This document shows positions 9,264 through 16,962 of a stretch of 51,856 nucleotides of DNA, piece after piece. Position 1 is the first letter of the stretch, and every line of letters starts with the position of its first letter. Origin of the DNA: Nitrospinota bacterium (GTDB lineage: Bacteria > JADFOP01); assembly GCA_022562795.1 (NCBI GenBank), contig JADFOP010000011.1, forward strand, positions 1-51,856, in the 5' to 3' direction. A program made the position numbers and the translations under genes. The notes below the pieces were generated by a model. The model was not told the origin of the DNA. It saw only the letters and a program-made list of their open reading frames with translations, and did not search any database.

Positions 9264-10001
9264 ATGACAGAGCGGGTAGCGTTGATTACGGGAGGCGCGC
9301 GGGGGATCGGCCGCGAGATCGGCCTCGCCCTCGCCTCGGAAGGCTGGTCGGTGGCTCTCTGCTACCGAACCAGCGCCCAGGCGGGGGAGGAGACGGCCGA
9401 GGCCGCCAGGGAGCGCGGAGCGCCTCGCTCTATGGCCATAGAGTGCGATGTCTCGGAGCCGGAGGCGGCCGATGGGTTCGTCAGGAGAGTGGAGGATGAG
9501 TGGGGGCGCGTAGACGCCCTGATCAACTGCGCCGGCCCTTACCACCGGGTCAACCTGCTTGAAGAGACGCCCGAGGGCTGGCTCTCCATGTTCGCAAACA
9601 ACCTACACCCCGTCTTCTACTGCGCCCGGGCCGTCGCCCCGGGAATGAAAGAGCGCGGCTGGGGCCGGATCCTGAACTTCAGCATGGCGACGGCCGACCG
9701 CATCTCCGCCCAGCCCCAGATTACGGCCCACTTCATCGCCAAGAGCGGCATCCTGGTCCTCACCCGCTCGCTGGCCCGCCTCCTGGCGCCCCACGGTATC
9801 ACGGTCAACGCCATCTCTCCGGGCTTCATCGACTCGGGAAGCGCTCCCGCCGAGGAATTGGAGGGCATGATCAAGCACATCCCGGCCGGCTACATCGGCT
9901 CGACCCAGGATGCGGTCGGGGTGGCGCGCTTTCTGCTGTCTGAGGCGGCGAGCTACATCACCGGCGCCAACATCCACCTCAGCGGGGCCTGGGGACTTTA
10001 G
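9264..10001 (+). CDS. Short-chain dehydrogenase/reductase (FabG-like) with altered catalytic Tyr
   Basis: This is a Rossmann-fold oxidoreductase of the classical SDR type, 245 residues. It has the nucleotide-binding TGGARGIGREIG near the N-terminus, NCAG (residues about 88-91), the strand RILNFSMAT and the C-terminal PGFIDSG. In place of the catalytic YxxxK it reads H-F-I-A-K, with His156 (codon CAC at 9729-9731) where the acid/base Tyr should be; Lys160 is kept. A single T-to-C change would produce this. The ATG at 9264 is chosen over an upstream ATG because GAGAGGA precedes it and the motif begins directly after. Substrate is unknown, and whether it is catalytically active is open. Confidence 0.88.
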   Translation: MTERVALITGGARGIGREIGLALASEGWSVALCYRTSAQAGEETAEAARERGAPRSMAIECDVSEPEAADGFVRRVEDEWGRVDALINCAGPYHRVNLLEETPEGWLSMFANNLHPVFYCARAVAPGMKERGWGRILNFSMATADRISAQPQITAHFIAKSGILVLTRSLARLLAPHGITVNAISPGFIDSGSAPAEELEGMIKHIPAGYIGSTQDAVGVARFLLSEAASYITGANIHLSGAWGL

Positions 10002-10032
10002 CTCTTAAGGTGGGATAGGGCGGCAGGAGAGG

Positions 10033-10689
10033 TTAAATGGCAACCACCTGGACTTCTCGGGCGACCTTCCAGCCGATGACGCGCTGAGCCCCGTCTATGA
10101 GGAGTGTCAGGGGGCCCTCGAACGGTCCTTTATCCATGACTGTAATGGTTTTGTCGGGGGTGAGTCCCATCGAGGAGAGATATTGGAGCATAGCGGGGTC
10201 CTGGGCCGTGACGCGGCGAATCTCGGCCCGCTGGCCCACCTCCAGTTCGGTGAGGTCTGGCAGGGCTTCTTCATCCACGAGCCCCTCATGGGTAGGGATG
10301 GGGTCTCCGTGAGGGTCGACGGTGGGGTGGCCGAGGAGCTCAGCTATGCGCTCCACCAGCCGGTCGGAGACCGCGTGCTCCAGCCGTTCAGCTTCTGCGT
10401 GGACCTCATCCCATTGGAGGCCCACGACCTCGGTGAGGAAGAGCTCGATGAGGCGGTGGGCGCGGATGAGGCGCAGGGCCTCCTGTTCGCCCGCCTCGGT
10501 CAATTCGATCCCCTTATAGGGCGTGCGTCGGACGAGGTCGAGATCGGCGAGCCGTTTCACCATATTGCTTACCGATGCCGCGGCCACACCCAGCTGATCG
10601 GCCACCGCCGAGACCGCCACCCGCTCCTCCGAGCCCCGGAGGCTGTGGATGGCCTTTAGGTAGTCCCTCATCTTCTCACTGAGCGCCAT
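10033..10689 (-). CDS. DtxR/MntR-family metal-dependent transcriptional regulator
   Basis: The protein has a winged helix-turn-helix (residues about 1-70), a metal-binding dimerisation domain (about 70-140) and a C-terminal FeoA/SH3-like domain (about 150-218), the three-domain DtxR layout. Metal ligand positions can be read: AHRLIELFL carries the His and Glu of the ancillary site, and the primary site segment reads EAERLEH. The position that is Cys in DtxR/IdeR is Glu here, as in manganese-sensing MntR, and the N-terminal MRDYL keeps the Asp of MntR. I infer a Mn(II) or mixed Mn/Fe sensor. It is divergent from the multicopper oxidase-ZIP pair, and TTAGG-like elements occur on both sides of the shared intergenic region. 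Confidence 0.9.
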   Translation of the reverse strand: MALSEKMRDYLKAIHSLRGSEERVAVSAVADQLGVAAASVSNMVKRLADLDLVRRTPYKGIELTEAGEQEALRLIRAHRLIELFLTEVVGLQWDEVHAEAERLEHAVSDRLVERIAELLGHPTVDPHGDPIPTHEGLVDEEALPDLTELEVGQRAEIRRVTAQDPAMLQYLSSMGLTPDKTITVMDKGPFEGPLTLLIDGAQRVIGWKVAREVQVVAI

Positions 10690-10737
10690 CGCCCGCATGC
10701 TCCGAAAATGTGACCGCCTGAGCCTTCCCCTCTGAAT

Positions 10738-10768
10738 TGTAAGTTAGGCTGAGGCGGAGATTTAGGCC
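10738..10768. promoter_or_regulatory. Candidate DtxR/MntR box upstream of the regulator
   Basis: TGTAAGTTAGGCTGAGG (10738-10754) matches one half and the centre of the DtxR/IdeR consensus (TTAGGTTAGGCTAACCTAA). A second TTAGGC copy lies at 10763-10768, about two helical turns away. The site lies 50-80 bases before the regulator's start, so autoregulation is plausible. It is inferred by eye. Confidence 0.4.
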
Positions 10769-10950
10769 ACTACCATTTATCCGATAATCGTAAGCCGAAA
10801 GCAACCCCTGCTAGGCTCATTCAGGCGCTAAAACATCCCACCAAATTAATAGATCCGCGGAAATTCGCGGAAAATTCTCCGTCCGTGGGCCCTCCAAGGC
10901 CTTGGATGCGGCAAAAATTAGGGGATGTATAATTTAAAGCTAGATTCATC

Positions 10951-10983
10951 TTGACATTATATCATTACTAACCTAACTTTACA
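10951..10983 (+). promoter_or_regulatory. Promoter with overlapping DtxR-like box, multicopper oxidase-ZIP operon
   Basis: TTGACA (10951-10956) is followed after 17 bases by TAACTT, a weak -10. Overlapping the -10 is TACTAACCTAACTTTACA. Its reverse complement resembles the element before the regulator gene (TGTAA, GTTAGG, then T or CT). This would let the metalloregulator block polymerase when metal is plentiful. Confidence 0.45.
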
Positions 10984-11052
10984 ATCACCCCAGCCTAAGC
11001 CGCTGGAGTGGAGGGCGACATCGAGCACCGAAAGACCCTGGCCAGAGGTAAA

Positions 11053-12096
11053 ATGGTGACCCCCCTGAGAATAAAAACGGCAGTCGCAGCCTTGATTTGT
11101 CTCGGCGGAATTTTTCTCATTAAGCCGTTTATTACACCGGGTGCGCAAGAGACGAAACGCGATTATTTGAGCTTGCAGAAAACCGCTCAAGAACAGGTTG
11201 GGGTGAAGGGCGAATTTACGACAGAGGATTTTGACCCCATGGAGTTCTTAACGACCTGGAATTTTAATAATCTACCACCAGACGAGCGCCAAAAATTTTA
11301 CAAAGAATCAACCCTTCCCGATGGAAGGACGTTACGAGAATATTGGTTTCACGCCTTGGATAAAGAAATCGAAATCGCGCCAGGCGTCTTTTTTCCTGCC
11401 TGGACCTACAATGGCCAAGTCCCGGCCCCAACCATCAGAGCTACCGAAGGCGATCTCATCAGAATCCACTTCCAAAACCTAGGTACAAAACCCCACACCA
11501 TGCATTTTCACGGATTCCATCCCATTGAAATGGACGGCGCCCTGCCACATCAATTTGTCTACCCAGGAGAGACCTTCGTCTATGAATTTGATGCTGAGCC
11601 TTTCGGTGTTCACCTTTTCCACTGCCATTCAGTTCCTATTAGCCAGCACATCAGCAAAGGGCTCTATGGTGCGTATATTGTTGACCCAAAACATGATACG
11701 CGGCCGAAGCCGGACAAAGAACTGATTATGGTCATGAATGGGTTTGACACGAATTTCGATGAGGCGAACGAATTTTATGCCGTTAATACAGCCGCGTTTT
11801 ACTACGCAAAAAATCCTATTAAAGTAAAGGTCGGAGAACTTATTAGAATTTATTTAATAAATATTCTTGAGTTTGACCAAATTAATTCCTTCCACCTTCA
11901 TGCCCAGTTCTTTTATGAATATCAAACGGGGACAAGCCTGAAGCCCGACTTCTACACAGACATAACCGTTATGGGGCAGGGGGAACGATCGATCCTGGAT
12001 ATCCGATTCAAATTTTCTGGGAAAATTATGTTCCATGCCCACAAGACCGAGTTTGCTGAACAAGGCTGGATGGGGTTCTTTGAGGTACACGAATAA
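11053..12096 (+). CDS. Two-domain multicopper oxidase, periplasmic
   Basis: This 347-residue enzyme has a signal anchor at residues 6-26. The first cupredoxin domain carries PHTMHFHGFHP (His148, 151, 153) and HLFHCHSVPISQH (His190, Cys191, His192, His199), giving a type 1 copper Cys-His pair and His-x-His ligands. The second domain has SFHLHAQ (His281, 283) and MFHAHK (His328, 330) but no Cys, so it lacks a type 1 site. This is the pattern of two-domain oxidases in which the trinuclear cluster forms between subunits. Such enzymes oxidise phenols, Fe(II), Mn(II) or Cu(I) with O2. The ATG at 11053 follows AGAGGT; a GTG at 11008 is less likely. A ZIP transporter starts 2 bases downstream. Codon use is AT-richer than its neighbours, suggesting transfer. 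Confidence 0.88.
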   Translation: MVTPLRIKTAVAALICLGGIFLIKPFITPGAQETKRDYLSLQKTAQEQVGVKGEFTTEDFDPMEFLTTWNFNNLPPDERQKFYKESTLPDGRTLREYWFHALDKEIEIAPGVFFPAWTYNGQVPAPTIRATEGDLIRIHFQNLGTKPHTMHFHGFHPIEMDGALPHQFVYPGETFVYEFDAEPFGVHLFHCHSVPISQHISKGLYGAYIVDPKHDTRPKPDKELIMVMNGFDTNFDEANEFYAVNTAAFYYAKNPIKVKVGELIRIYLINILEFDQINSFHLHAQFFYEYQTGTSLKPDFYTDITVMGQGERSILDIRFKFSGKIMFHAHKTEFAEQGWMGFFEVHE

Positions 12097-12098
12097 CC

Positions 12099-13289
12099 AT
12101 GCTACGAAGACGACTCAAGACCGGCTTCAATGCTTTGCTTCCGGTATTCTTGTTACTTTTGCTCCTCCTTGTCTTCCTCAAATATGGCCCATTAGGGGTT
12201 TTCAAAGCGTCTGTGCCGCCGATTGAAGAAGTATTCATCCAAAAAGTGACCTTTTCCCCGGACCATATTGTGGTGGATGTGATTAACGACGGACCCGAGC
12301 CTGTGACGATTGCCCAAATCTTAGTGAATGAGGTCTTCTGGCAATTTCACATGGCGCCGAGCCAAACTCTCAATCCGTTGGAGCGGGGGAGGATTGATAT
12401 TTCCTATCCGTGGGTTGAAGGTGATGTCGAACGAATAACGCTGGTGTCACGAAACGGCGTAACGTTTGAAACAGAAGTGAACGTCGCAACGGTGACGCCC
12501 ACTTTTAACTTCCTCTACTTTAAGTCTTTTATGTTGCTTGGCGTGTACGTGGGTGTGATTCCGGTTCTGTTGGGCTTGATGTGGTTTCCTTTCCTCGTCA
12601 CCCTGCGCGGGAAAGGGTATGCTTTCCTGTTGGCGCTCACCGTCGGGCTATTGGTCTTTTTAGGTTTTGACGCGCTCTCGGAGTCGTTTAACCTCCTCAA
12701 GGACGTGCCGGAGTCGTTTAACGGTGTCGGGATCATCGTCATTGGATTGCTACTTGCCATTTTATCCTTGTCGGCTGTCAGTTACAAAACACAACACCAG
12801 AGAAGAGAAAAAGGCGAACATTATCAGGCGTTGGTCTGGGGCTATTTGATCGCCCTTGGGATTGGCTTGCACAATCTCGGCGAGGGATTGGCCATAGGCA
12901 GCGCGTACGCCATTGGAGAGATTGCCCTGGGAAGCACCTTGGTGATTGGTTTCATGATCCACAATGTGACCGAAGGCGTTGCCATTGTCGCCCCCTTGAC
13001 AAGAACCTACAAGCACATCAACCGCTTTCTCTTTCATCTGATCATGATGGGGCTGCTCGCCGGCGCTCCCACCATCCTCGGGACCTTGATTGGGGGCTTT
13101 GCATATTCTGCGGCCATAGCTGTGTTGTTCCTCTCCATCGGAGCTGGCGCCATATTCGATGTCTCCTTCGACATCCTGAATCATATGGCAAAAGGGAAAT
13201 GGCTTGAAATCTTTACGGTCACGAATGCCCTCGGATTTCTTTCAGGCCTTTTAATCATGTACGTGACAGGATTTTTGGTTGTGGGGTAA
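12099..13289 (+). CDS. ZIP-family metal transporter with N-terminal periplasmic domain
   Basis: The protein is 396 residues. A first membrane segment (about 11-30) is followed by an extracytoplasmic beta domain of about 100 residues (IQKVTFSPDHIVVDV through TLVSRNGVTFETEV). About eight membrane helices follow from residue 135 to the end. Two ZIP metal-binding motifs are clear: HNLGEG (257-262) and HNVTEG (287-292), the TM4/TM5 pair that binds the transported divalent metal. The added periplasmic domain is unusual for bacterial ZIPs. It is translationally coupled to the multicopper oxidase (2-base gap) and shares its AT-rich codon use. I infer uptake of Fe, Mn or Zn with the oxidase acting on the metal outside the membrane. 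Confidence 0.87.
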   Translation: MLRRRLKTGFNALLPVFLLLLLLLVFLKYGPLGVFKASVPPIEEVFIQKVTFSPDHIVVDVINDGPEPVTIAQILVNEVFWQFHMAPSQTLNPLERGRIDISYPWVEGDVERITLVSRNGVTFETEVNVATVTPTFNFLYFKSFMLLGVYVGVIPVLLGLMWFPFLVTLRGKGYAFLLALTVGLLVFLGFDALSESFNLLKDVPESFNGVGIIVIGLLLAILSLSAVSYKTQHQRREKGEHYQALVWGYLIALGIGLHNLGEGLAIGSAYAIGEIALGSTLVIGFMIHNVTEGVAIVAPLTRTYKHINRFLFHLIMMGLLAGAPTILGTLIGGFAYSAAIAVLFLSIGAGAIFDVSFDILNHMAKGKWLEIFTVTNALGFLSGLLIMYVTGFLVVG

Positions 13290-13318
13290 TTCATGTGCTC
13301 CCCTCGCCCCCCTCCGGC

Positions 13319-13348
13319 TTGACACAGCCCTGCCGCCCGCCCTATTCT
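13319..13348 (+). promoter_or_regulatory. Putative sigma-70 promoter of the TGS GTPase gene
   Basis: TTGACA (13319-13324), an 18-base spacer and TATTCT (13343-13348). The start codon is 34 bases further on. Confidence 0.55.
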
Positions 13349-13381
13349 TAGAGCCCAAACCCGAACCACGGGTGTCCTGTC

Positions 13382-14368
13382 ATGTCGGCCAACTTACCCC
13401 CGGAATATTACGTTGCGGAGAAAGTCTTCCGCGCCGCCAAGACCACTGAAGAGAAAATACGCGCCATTGAGGAGATGATCCGGGCCACCCCCCACCACAA
13501 GGGGACTGATAGGGTTCTGGGCAAGCTCCGCCAGAGGATCAAGAAGCTCAAGGAGCAGGCCGAAAAAAAAGCCGGCCCAGTCCGACGCGGGTTCCTCTAC
13601 GGAGTGAAGAAGGAAGGGGCGGCGCAGGTGATGCTCACGGGGCTGCCCAACAGCGGGAAGTCGGCCCTCCTCGAGGCATTGACCAATGCCCAATCCGAGG
13701 TAGCCCCCTGGCCGTTCACCACACGCATGCCACAGCCTGGGATGATGACCTTCGAGAACATCCAGGTCCAGATGGTGGACCTCCCCCCCCTGGGCGATGA
13801 GGCCTCTGTATCGTGGCTGTCCAATGTGCTTTTCGGAGCCGACGGCTACTGCCTCGTGGTGGATGTCACCGACGAGCCCGCCTTGGCGGTGGAGATGATC
13901 CGAGAGGAGCTCGCCCGCTGGAAGATCGCCCTGCGCCCTCGGGGGGACGTTACTCCGCCAGAGGAAGGCTGGAGAAAAAAGCACGCGCTTGTGGTCGGCA
14001 CGAAGGTGGACGAGCCGGGCGGGGCCGAGGGCTACCGCACCCTGGAGGCAGCGTGCGGCGAGACATTCATCACGGCAGCCTGCTCGATCCTTGAGCCGGA
14101 AACGCTGGAGGGCGTCAGGCGGGCCTTCTTCGATGCCCTGGCCATTATGCGCGTCTACACCAAGGCCCCCGGGAAGAAGCCCGACATGGAAAGCCCCTTT
14201 ATCCTGGAGGTGGGCGCGACGGTCCTCGATGCGGCTGCGGCCGTCCACAAGGACTTCGCGAATCAGCTCAAGGCTGCCCGATTGTGGGGCAGCGGGAAGT
14301 TCGATGGCCAGCAGGTCCAGCGCGACTACGTGCTCCACGACGGCGACATCATCGAGCTTCGCCTCTAG
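13382..14368 (+). CDS. DRG/Obg-like GTPase with TGS domain
   Basis: The 328-residue protein has a basic helical N-terminus (1-75), a G domain with G1 GLPNSGKS (87-94), a G2-like PFTTRMPQPGMM, G3 DLPPLG (133-138), G4 TKVD (207-210) and a G5-like TAACS, then a C-terminal TGS domain (about 253-328) ending YVLHDGDIIELRL. This is the plan of the DRG GTPases of archaea and eukaryotes, which bind ribosomes; bacterial members are patchy and little studied. G4 is TKxD rather than NKxD. The gene appears monocistronic with its own promoter. A long minus-strand frame overlaps it but is a shadow. Confidence 0.88.
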   Translation: MSANLPPEYYVAEKVFRAAKTTEEKIRAIEEMIRATPHHKGTDRVLGKLRQRIKKLKEQAEKKAGPVRRGFLYGVKKEGAAQVMLTGLPNSGKSALLEALTNAQSEVAPWPFTTRMPQPGMMTFENIQVQMVDLPPLGDEASVSWLSNVLFGADGYCLVVDVTDEPALAVEMIREELARWKIALRPRGDVTPPEEGWRKKHALVVGTKVDEPGGAEGYRTLEAACGETFITAACSILEPETLEGVRRAFFDALAIMRVYTKAPGKKPDMESPFILEVGATVLDAAAAVHKDFANQLKAARLWGSGKFDGQQVQRDYVLHDGDIIELRL

Positions 14369-14486
14369 CCCTTTAGGCCGCTCGCCCACCGGTGTTGCCT
14401 ACGATGGGGACATGCAAGCGGGTTGAACGTCGCGGAGTTCTTGAACTTCAACCGTGGCTGGGGTATAACTAATCGACCTTCCAACA

Positions 14487-14508
14487 ATAGGGTGATTTCT
14501 AGCCCTAT
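14487..14508. repeat. Short inverted repeat before the phosphate transport genes
   Basis: ATAGGG (14487-14492) and CCCTAT (14503-14508) form a 6-base inverted repeat with a 10-base spacer, 63 bases before the DUF47 start. It could be an operator. Nothing else is seen in 14369-14571. Confidence 0.3.
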
Positions 14509-14571
14509 GTAAGGGGGTTGGGTTGCGGGCAGGCGGCCTGAACCCTATCAACGAGCGAGGAATTTGCCTCC

Positions 14572-15243
14572 ATGCGTAGCATCGCCAAGCTTTTCGGACG
14601 CCCCCCTTTTGGCCCTCTTCAGGAACATATGCGAAAGGTCCGGGAGTGCTGCGAGAAGATTCCCGGGCTCTTTGAGGTCGTCAAGGAGGGCGATTTCGAG
14701 CGGTTACGGGAACTGCAACGGGAAATTTCCCGGCTCGAGTGGGAGGCCGACGAAATTAAGAACGATGTGCGGGAGCACCTCCCACGCAGCATCTTCATGC
14801 CTGTCGACCGGGCCGATATCCTGGACGTTTTGTCGGCGCAGGATGCTGTCTCAGATTGCGCAGAAGATGTAGGCGACCTCCTGACCCTTCGTCCCCTACC
14901 GTTCCTCGAGGGCTTTAACCCTGAGTTCGAGGCTTTCCTGGACCAGGTGATGGTCTGCTGCCGCATGGGAGCCGATATCACCGAGGAGATGGATAAGCTC
15001 GTTGAGGCCTCCTTCGGCGGGCCGGAGGCCGCCAAGGTCCTGGAGATGGTGAACGAGCTCTGCGAGGAAGAATACAAATCGGACCGTCTCCACCGCGCCT
15101 TTATCCGCAAGCTCTTCACCATCGAGGACCAGACCGACCCCATTAGCGTAATGATGTGGTATCAGGTTTCTGAAAAGGTTGCCCATCTGGCCAACTACTC
15201 CGAACGCATGGCCAACCGGGTGCGCCTGCTCCTGGCTAAGTAA
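14572..15243 (+). CDS. DUF47/PhoU-like phosphate transport regulator
   Basis: This 223-residue, mostly helical protein belongs to the DUF47 (TIGR00153) family, which is related to PhoU. The start SIAKLFGRPPFGPLQEHM and the segment LPRSIFMPVDRADILDVLSAQD are typical. These proteins pair with PiT phosphate permeases and are thought to control their activity at the membrane. Here the PiT gene starts 15 bases downstream, which supports the role. Confidence 0.9.
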   Translation: MRSIAKLFGRPPFGPLQEHMRKVRECCEKIPGLFEVVKEGDFERLRELQREISRLEWEADEIKNDVREHLPRSIFMPVDRADILDVLSAQDAVSDCAEDVGDLLTLRPLPFLEGFNPEFEAFLDQVMVCCRMGADITEEMDKLVEASFGGPEAAKVLEMVNELCEEEYKSDRLHRAFIRKLFTIEDQTDPISVMMWYQVSEKVAHLANYSERMANRVRLLLAK

Positions 15244-15258
15244 ACTCTCTCGGCTCTC

Positions 15259-16512
15259 ATGCCCCCTCCGGCAATCATTCTCCTCATTGCTGCGGCTGCC
15301 GGCCTTTACATGGCCTGGAACATCGGGGCCAACGATTTAGCCAACGCAATGGGGACCTCCGTGGGGTCGGGCGCCTTAACCTTAAAGCAGGCCGTGATCA
15401 TCGCGGCGGTCTTCGAGTTGGCCGGGGCGGTTCTCGTCGGCTCCCACGTGACCGAGACCGTCCGAAAAGGCATGGTGGACCCGGCCGTCTTCGCGCCCAA
15501 CCCCAACCTCATTCTCTGGGGCATGACCTCGGCCCTGCTGGCAGCTGCCATCTGGCTTCAGGTGGCCACAGCCCTCGGTATGCCGGTCTCCACCACCCAC
15601 TCCATTGTGGGGGCGGTCGTTGGCTTCGGTCTGGTTGGCGGCGGTTTGGGGGCCATCCGGTGGGCCAAGATCGGCCTGATTGCCGCTAGCTGGATCTTCT
15701 CGCCCCTCGTGGGTGGGGCCATCGCATTCGGCCTCTTCGTCTTCATCCGCCGCCGGATCCTCGAGGCGCCCGACCCATTGGCTTCGGCCAACCTATACGC
15801 GCCATGGTTCGTCTTCGTGGTGGTCTTCATCCTGGTCTTATCCTTCATCTACAAGGGTCTCAAGAATCTCCATCTCGATTTCCCCCTGCCCCAGGCGATG
15901 GGGATTGCCGCGGCCGTAGGGCTGGCCTGCACCTTCATCGGGCGCCGCTTCATCTCGCGCGCAGTTTTGCCCCCGGCCGGCGCCGACGGCCGCCCGACGC
16001 AGTCGGTCGAGGGGGTATTTCGCTTCCTTCAAATCGTGACCGCCGGATACGTGGCTTTCGCTCATGGCTCCAACGACACGGCCAACGCCATCGGGCCGCT
16101 TGCGGCAATCTTAGGGGTCTTACGCCACGAGCCTTTGGGTGCGCAGGTTGAGGTCCCCACCTGGGTTCTCCTTCTCGGCGGGATGGGCATCGTTCTTGGC
16201 CTGGCGACCTATGGCTACAAGGTCATCGAAACCATCGGCAAGAAGATCACCCACCTCACCCACGCCAGCGGCTTTGCGGCCCAGTTTGCAGCCGCAACGA
16301 CCATTCTCGTCGGCTCCAAGCTCAGCCTGCCTCTCTCTACAACCCATACCATTGTGGGGGCCGTTGTCGGCGTAGGGTTGGCCCGAGGTATCGCCGCTCT
16401 AAATCTCCGTATGCTTCGTAATATCGCAAACTCCTGGCTCATCACCCTCCCCTTCACAGCGGTCCTTACCATAATCTTGTATAAGCTCGCGCTCCTGATC
16501 ACCGGGGGATGA
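15259..16512 (+). CDS. PiT-family inorganic phosphate transporter
   Basis: This 417-residue inner membrane protein has about ten to twelve helices. Both PiT signature repeats are present: NIGANDLANAMGTSVGSGAL near residue 22 and AHGSNDTANAIGPLAAI near residue 272, each followed later by the STTH motif (MPVSTTHS and LPLSTTHT). The inverted-repeat halves are the mark of PiT symporters, which move metal-phosphate with H+ or Na+. Length is normal and the partner DUF47 gene lies immediately upstream. Confidence 0.95.
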   Translation: MPPPAIILLIAAAAGLYMAWNIGANDLANAMGTSVGSGALTLKQAVIIAAVFELAGAVLVGSHVTETVRKGMVDPAVFAPNPNLILWGMTSALLAAAIWLQVATALGMPVSTTHSIVGAVVGFGLVGGGLGAIRWAKIGLIAASWIFSPLVGGAIAFGLFVFIRRRILEAPDPLASANLYAPWFVFVVVFILVLSFIYKGLKNLHLDFPLPQAMGIAAAVGLACTFIGRRFISRAVLPPAGADGRPTQSVEGVFRFLQIVTAGYVAFAHGSNDTANAIGPLAAILGVLRHEPLGAQVEVPTWVLLLGGMGIVLGLATYGYKVIETIGKKITHLTHASGFAAQFAAATTILVGSKLSLPLSTTHTIVGAVVGVGLARGIAALNLRMLRNIANSWLITLPFTAVLTIILYKLALLITGG

Positions 16513-16594
16513 GGCGCGCATGGCCGCCGACAGGGCCGTTTGGCCCGTCTCATTCGACACCTCCCTCTCGACCCTTCTCTAAGTCATTAAAACC

Positions 16595-16623
16595 CTTCCA
16601 CTGCGTCCCAACTGCGGTATAAT
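16595..16623 (+). promoter_or_regulatory. Putative sigma-70 promoter of the fmdB-like gene
   Basis: A perfect TATAAT (16618-16623) has a weak CTTCCA -35 (16595-16600) 17 bases upstream. The ribosome site and ATG follow about 50 bases later. Confidence 0.5.
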
Positions 16624-16675
16624 AGACAGAGGTGAATCCCAAGGTCTTTCCGGTTGGATTTAGGAGGGCAGCAAG

Positions 16676-16840
16676 ATGCCGATCTATGAGTTTGTTTGCA
16701 AGAAATGCGGTGAGGAGTTCGAGTACACCCTTTCAATTTCAGAGCGGGAGACAAAGAAGGTCAGGTGTCCCTCTTGCAATAGCAAGCGGGTAGACCAGAC
16801 CCTCTCAACTTTTTACGCCAACACGTCGAGGAAAAGCTGA
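16676..16840 (+). CDS. FmdB-type zinc ribbon protein
   Basis: This is a 54-residue protein with start MPIYEFVCKKCG and a second pair CPSC about 25 residues later. The two CxxC knuckles and the MPxYEF-x-C start define the FmdB/CxxC_CXXC_SSSS family. Function is not settled; a regulatory or nucleic acid-binding role is usually proposed. A strong TAGGAGGG ribosome site lies at about 16661-16668. It is a typical small stand-alone gene. Confidence 0.88.
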   Translation: MPIYEFVCKKCGEEFEYTLSISERETKKVRCPSCNSKRVDQTLSTFYANTSRKS

Positions 16841-16962
16841 GGTTCGCTTCCGCTTGGTCCGACCATCCCGGCCCAAGCCCCGGCCGGGGGGGGCAGGCCC
16901 ACCCATGATGACGATAATACGGAATCCCTGCACCCGGGAACCCGCAGCAAGGTGAGAAGCCA

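Larger units (their letters stand above)
10699..11052. other. Divergent intergenic region, metalloregulator / oxidase-ZIP
   Basis: These 350 bases carry no convincing gene and are clearly AT-richer than the surroundings from about 10760. They hold the two candidate regulatory sites listed separately and a small inverted repeat around TCCGCGGAAATTCGCGGA. GC falls here and stays low until about 13.3 kb. Confidence 0.6.

Noticed and set aside
13394-14389. 331-residue minus-strand open frame
   Set aside because: It lies fully opposite the TGS GTPase, has no recognisable domain and reflects GC-rich codon bias.
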